The notes beneath the pieces are model-generated. The model ran no database searches. It was not told the origin of the DNA and was given only the letters and a program-made list of their open reading frames with translations. DNA of 28,187 nt from a virus. The stretch is from IMG/VR virus record IMGVR_UViG_3300008450_000347, positions 1-28,187 of that record, one strand, 5' to 3'. Of this stretch, positions 26,746 to 28,187 are shown piece by piece. How positions within the stretch are numbered: the first letter of the stretch is position 1; the number at the start of each line of letters is the position of its first letter. Both the position numbers and the translations under genes were made by a program.

Positions 26746-27176
26746 CCATCTCCTTCTTCGCCCCCGGCGACCCCAAGGGCCAGCCCCGCCCCCGCGCGTT
26801 CAGCCGGGGAGGGCACGCCCGCGTCTTCGACCCCGGGACGGCGGAGGGGTGGAAGTCGGCGGTCGCGGTCGCGGCGAAGCCTCACATCCCGGCGCAGCCC
26901 ATCGCCGGGGCGGTGTACGTCACGCTGGACTTCTACTTCCGCCGCCCCAAGTCGCACTACCGGACGGGCAAGCGGGCGGGCGAACTGCGCGACGATGCCC
27001 CGGAAGTGTTCCTGTCGAAGCCAGACGCGGACAACCTTGCGAAGGCGGTCCTCGACGCGATGACGACGATCGGGTTCTGGAAGGACGACGCGCAGGTGTG
27101 GAACCTCAGCGTCAGCAAGCGGTACGACCGAGACGGACGCCCGGGTGTGTGCGTGGAAGTGATCTCGTCAAAGTAA
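26742..27176 (+). CDS. rusA: RusA-family Holliday junction resolvase, 144 aa
   Basis: The protein matches RusA-type crossover junction endodeoxyribonucleases. GDPKGQPRPRAF (9-20) is at the N-terminus, the catalytic acid motif KPDADNLAKAVLDAM (93-107) is in the middle, and KDDAQV (114-119) follows. D95, D97 and D115/D116 are the likely metal ligands. It cuts Holliday junctions or branched DNA before packaging and completes the YqaJ-RecT-SSB set. The GTG overlaps the preceding stop (GTGA). Length is close to that of RusA (about 120-140 aa). Confidence 0.9.
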   Translation: MTISFFAPGDPKGQPRPRAFSRGGHARVFDPGTAEGWKSAVAVAAKPHIPAQPIAGAVYVTLDFYFRRPKSHYRTGKRAGELRDDAPEVFLSKPDADNLAKAVLDAMTTIGFWKDDAQVWNLSVSKRYDRDGRPGVCVEVISSK

Positions 27177-27190
27177 GTAAGGAGGGTGCG

Positions 27191-27415
27191 ATGAGCGAGA
27201 ACAAAGACGATGGGTTCAAGTTCGGAGCGGTTGTCTGGCTTTTGGCGCTGACTTGTTTGGCGGTCGGTTCCGTTTGCTCCGCCGATGCGTCCGACAAGAG
27301 GGACGCTCGCCGGAAGGAGGAAGCCGCCGCCGCGATGGCGGCGCTGCGGTCCGAGATCCGAGAGGATCTTCACCGGATCGAGCTTCGGATCGTCCGGGTG
27401 GAGGAGCGGCGATGA
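27191..27415 (+). CDS. Small membrane-anchored coiled-coil protein, 74 aa
   Basis: The ATG follows AAGGAGGG. A membrane helix (AVVWLLALTCLAVGSVCSAD) is followed by a charged coiled coil. VGSVCS resembles a lipobox only loosely, with no Leu at -3, so an anchored rather than lipidated protein is likelier. The next gene starts inside its stop (ATGA). Confidence 0.66.
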   Translation: MSENKDDGFKFGAVVWLLALTCLAVGSVCSADASDKRDARRKEEAAAAMAALRSEIREDLHRIELRIVRVEERR

Positions 27416-27591
27416 GCCCGCACGCCCACCGTTGGCTGCTGGGCTCCCTCCGCGCCTGCCGCACCCGGCGCGTGGCGCTGGTCAAATATCTGTGTTCCTG
27501 CGGGAAGCGGCGGACGGAGCGACGGGCGACCGACCTCGCGGTGAGGACGGCGCGGCTGATCGAGGCGAAGGAAGTGAGGAGGGTGCGATGA
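27412..27591 (+). CDS. Small basic CxC protein, 59 aa
   Basis: ATGA overlaps at both ends. The N-terminal SPHAHRWLLGSLRACRTR and later YLCSCGKRRTERRA give His and Cys residues that may form one zinc site, followed by a basic helix. This is the zinc mini-protein style seen repeatedly in this phage. Function is unknown. Confidence 0.66.
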   Translation: MSPHAHRWLLGSLRACRTRRVALVKYLCSCGKRRTERRATDLAVRTARLIEAKEVRRVR

Positions 27592-28085
27592 CGGCGACAA
27601 TGACTCCTACCGATTGGCTCATGGGCGACGACACGGGCATCAGCAGCGTGGCGATCTGCGCGACGATGACCGGAAGCAGGCACGGGCGCGTTGGATCGTG
27701 TCGCCCGCACGACCCGTCCGACTTCGGGCGGTGCTACCGCCTGCTCGCGCGGTTCCCGGAGTGGCGGGGGCGGATGCCCGAGGTCGCGGCGCGGTTCCCC
27801 GAGTGGGGTCCGCTTGTCGCCATCTGGGACGAACTGACGATCATGTACGAAGCGATCCTCGCGACGAAGGCGCAGCACGGGGAGGCGCACTACCCCTACG
27901 TCCGCAACCATATGCGCCTGTCGAAAAAGGAGCGGGCGCAGATCGCCGTCTTCGAGGCGCACCCCGCGACGAAGGCGTACCGCGCGATGTACGACCGGAT
28001 GCAGCAGGTGGAAGACTCCTGCATGGTCGCGGGCGGCTGGACGAAGACGGGGCCGGGTTCGTGGACGAAGGGAGCGACGACATGA
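27588..28085 (+). CDS. Hypothetical protein, 165 aa
   Basis: The ATG overlaps the upstream stop (ATGA), with GAGGAGGG before it. The N-terminal part has an ISSVAICATMTGSRHG segment and CRPHDPSDFGRCYRLLARFP, with a Cys/His pattern. The middle is helical with two FPEW repeats. The fold resembles small phage proteins often annotated as hypothetical beside RusA; no name is claimed. The stop overlaps the next start (ATGA). Confidence 0.7.
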   Translation: MTATMTPTDWLMGDDTGISSVAICATMTGSRHGRVGSCRPHDPSDFGRCYRLLARFPEWRGRMPEVAARFPEWGPLVAIWDELTIMYEAILATKAQHGEAHYPYVRNHMRLSKKERAQIAVFEAHPATKAYRAMYDRMQQVEDSCMVAGGWTKTGPGSWTKGATT

Positions 28086-28187
28086 GCGACAGCTACGAGG
28101 TGCGCTTCAACCGGCTCGTCCACGCCGTGGATCTCGCGGTGCGGGTGTGGACGCAGGACATCCACGACGCCTACGCGAAGGGCGGCA
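28082..28187 (+). CDS. Hypothetical protein, partial at right edge
   Basis: ATGA overlap with the previous gene, then 35 codons open to the window end (MSDSYEVRFNRLVHAVDLAV and on). The visible N-terminus is a short helix. Nothing more can be said. Confidence 0.6.
   Translation, partial: MSDSYEVRFNRLVHAVDLAVRVWTQDIHDAYAKGG

Noticed and set aside
1-28187. tRNA genes, CRISPR array, insertion sequence, integrase or attachment site
   Set aside because: I looked for cloverleaf-like runs, regular repeat-spacer structure, transposase or integrase motifs and found none.

Overview
The window is a 28.2-kb piece of a high-GC tailed (dsDNA) bacteriophage or prophage genome. It holds a Mu-like head module, a DnaB-type replication module, a YqaJ/RecT/SSB/RusA recombination module and many tightly packed small genes. 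There is no integrase, tRNA, CRISPR array or host housekeeping gene, so lifestyle and host cannot be fixed. The host is probably a GC-rich bacterium. Three late or intermediate genes have TANNNT boxes 5-7 nt upstream of a start codon that lacks a Shine-Dalgarno (SD) sequence. Such leaderless starts are common in Actinobacteria and Deinococcota, which makes these groups possible hosts but proves nothing.

Layout, left to right. Positions 1-5606 (minus): a structural block read right to left, with protease/scaffold (Mu gpI/Z-like), an accessory head protein, a Mu gpT-like major capsid protein and four further virion genes running off the left edge. Positions 5693-7975 (plus): a seven-gene cassette pointing head-on into the late operon, starting with a MerR/excisionase-like HTH gene and ending with a sigma-70 region-4-like gene. 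Positions 7972-11940 (minus): gpF-like head morphogenesis protein, DUF935/gp29-like portal, large terminase. Positions 12022-13277 (minus): five small genes behind their own promoter and closed by a hairpin terminator just before the terminase. Positions 13455-19274 (minus): an operon with an FlbD-like/RNAP alpha-CTD fusion protein, a replication initiator with internal iterons (candidate origin), a DnaB helicase, nine small genes and a possible small terminase subunit. Positions 19321-19387: an operator-like repeat array. Positions 19412-22946 (minus): early genes led by an 11-codon minicistron and an HTH protein, including a SNF2-type helicase fused to a DNA methyltransferase. Positions 22925-23098: a divergent control region. 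Positions 23099-28187 (plus): the recombination operon and further small genes running off the right edge.

How the parts fit. The YqaJ exonuclease, RecT annealase, SSB-like protein and RusA resolvase form a phage recombination set. The iteron-bearing initiator and DnaB are translationally coupled and form a lambda O/P-like replication pair. Terminase, portal, gpF, protease/scaffold and capsid genes form a Mu-like DNA-packaging head. The phage also encodes two pieces resembling RNA polymerase parts: an alpha-CTD and sigma region 4. It has A-tract DNA upstream of the recombination operon, which suggests it may redirect host RNA polymerase. Most adjacent genes overlap by 4 nt (ATGA, GTGA, once TTGA). 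No stretch longer than 300 bases lacks a gene; the longest gaps are 13278-13454 and 22947-23098, both control regions.
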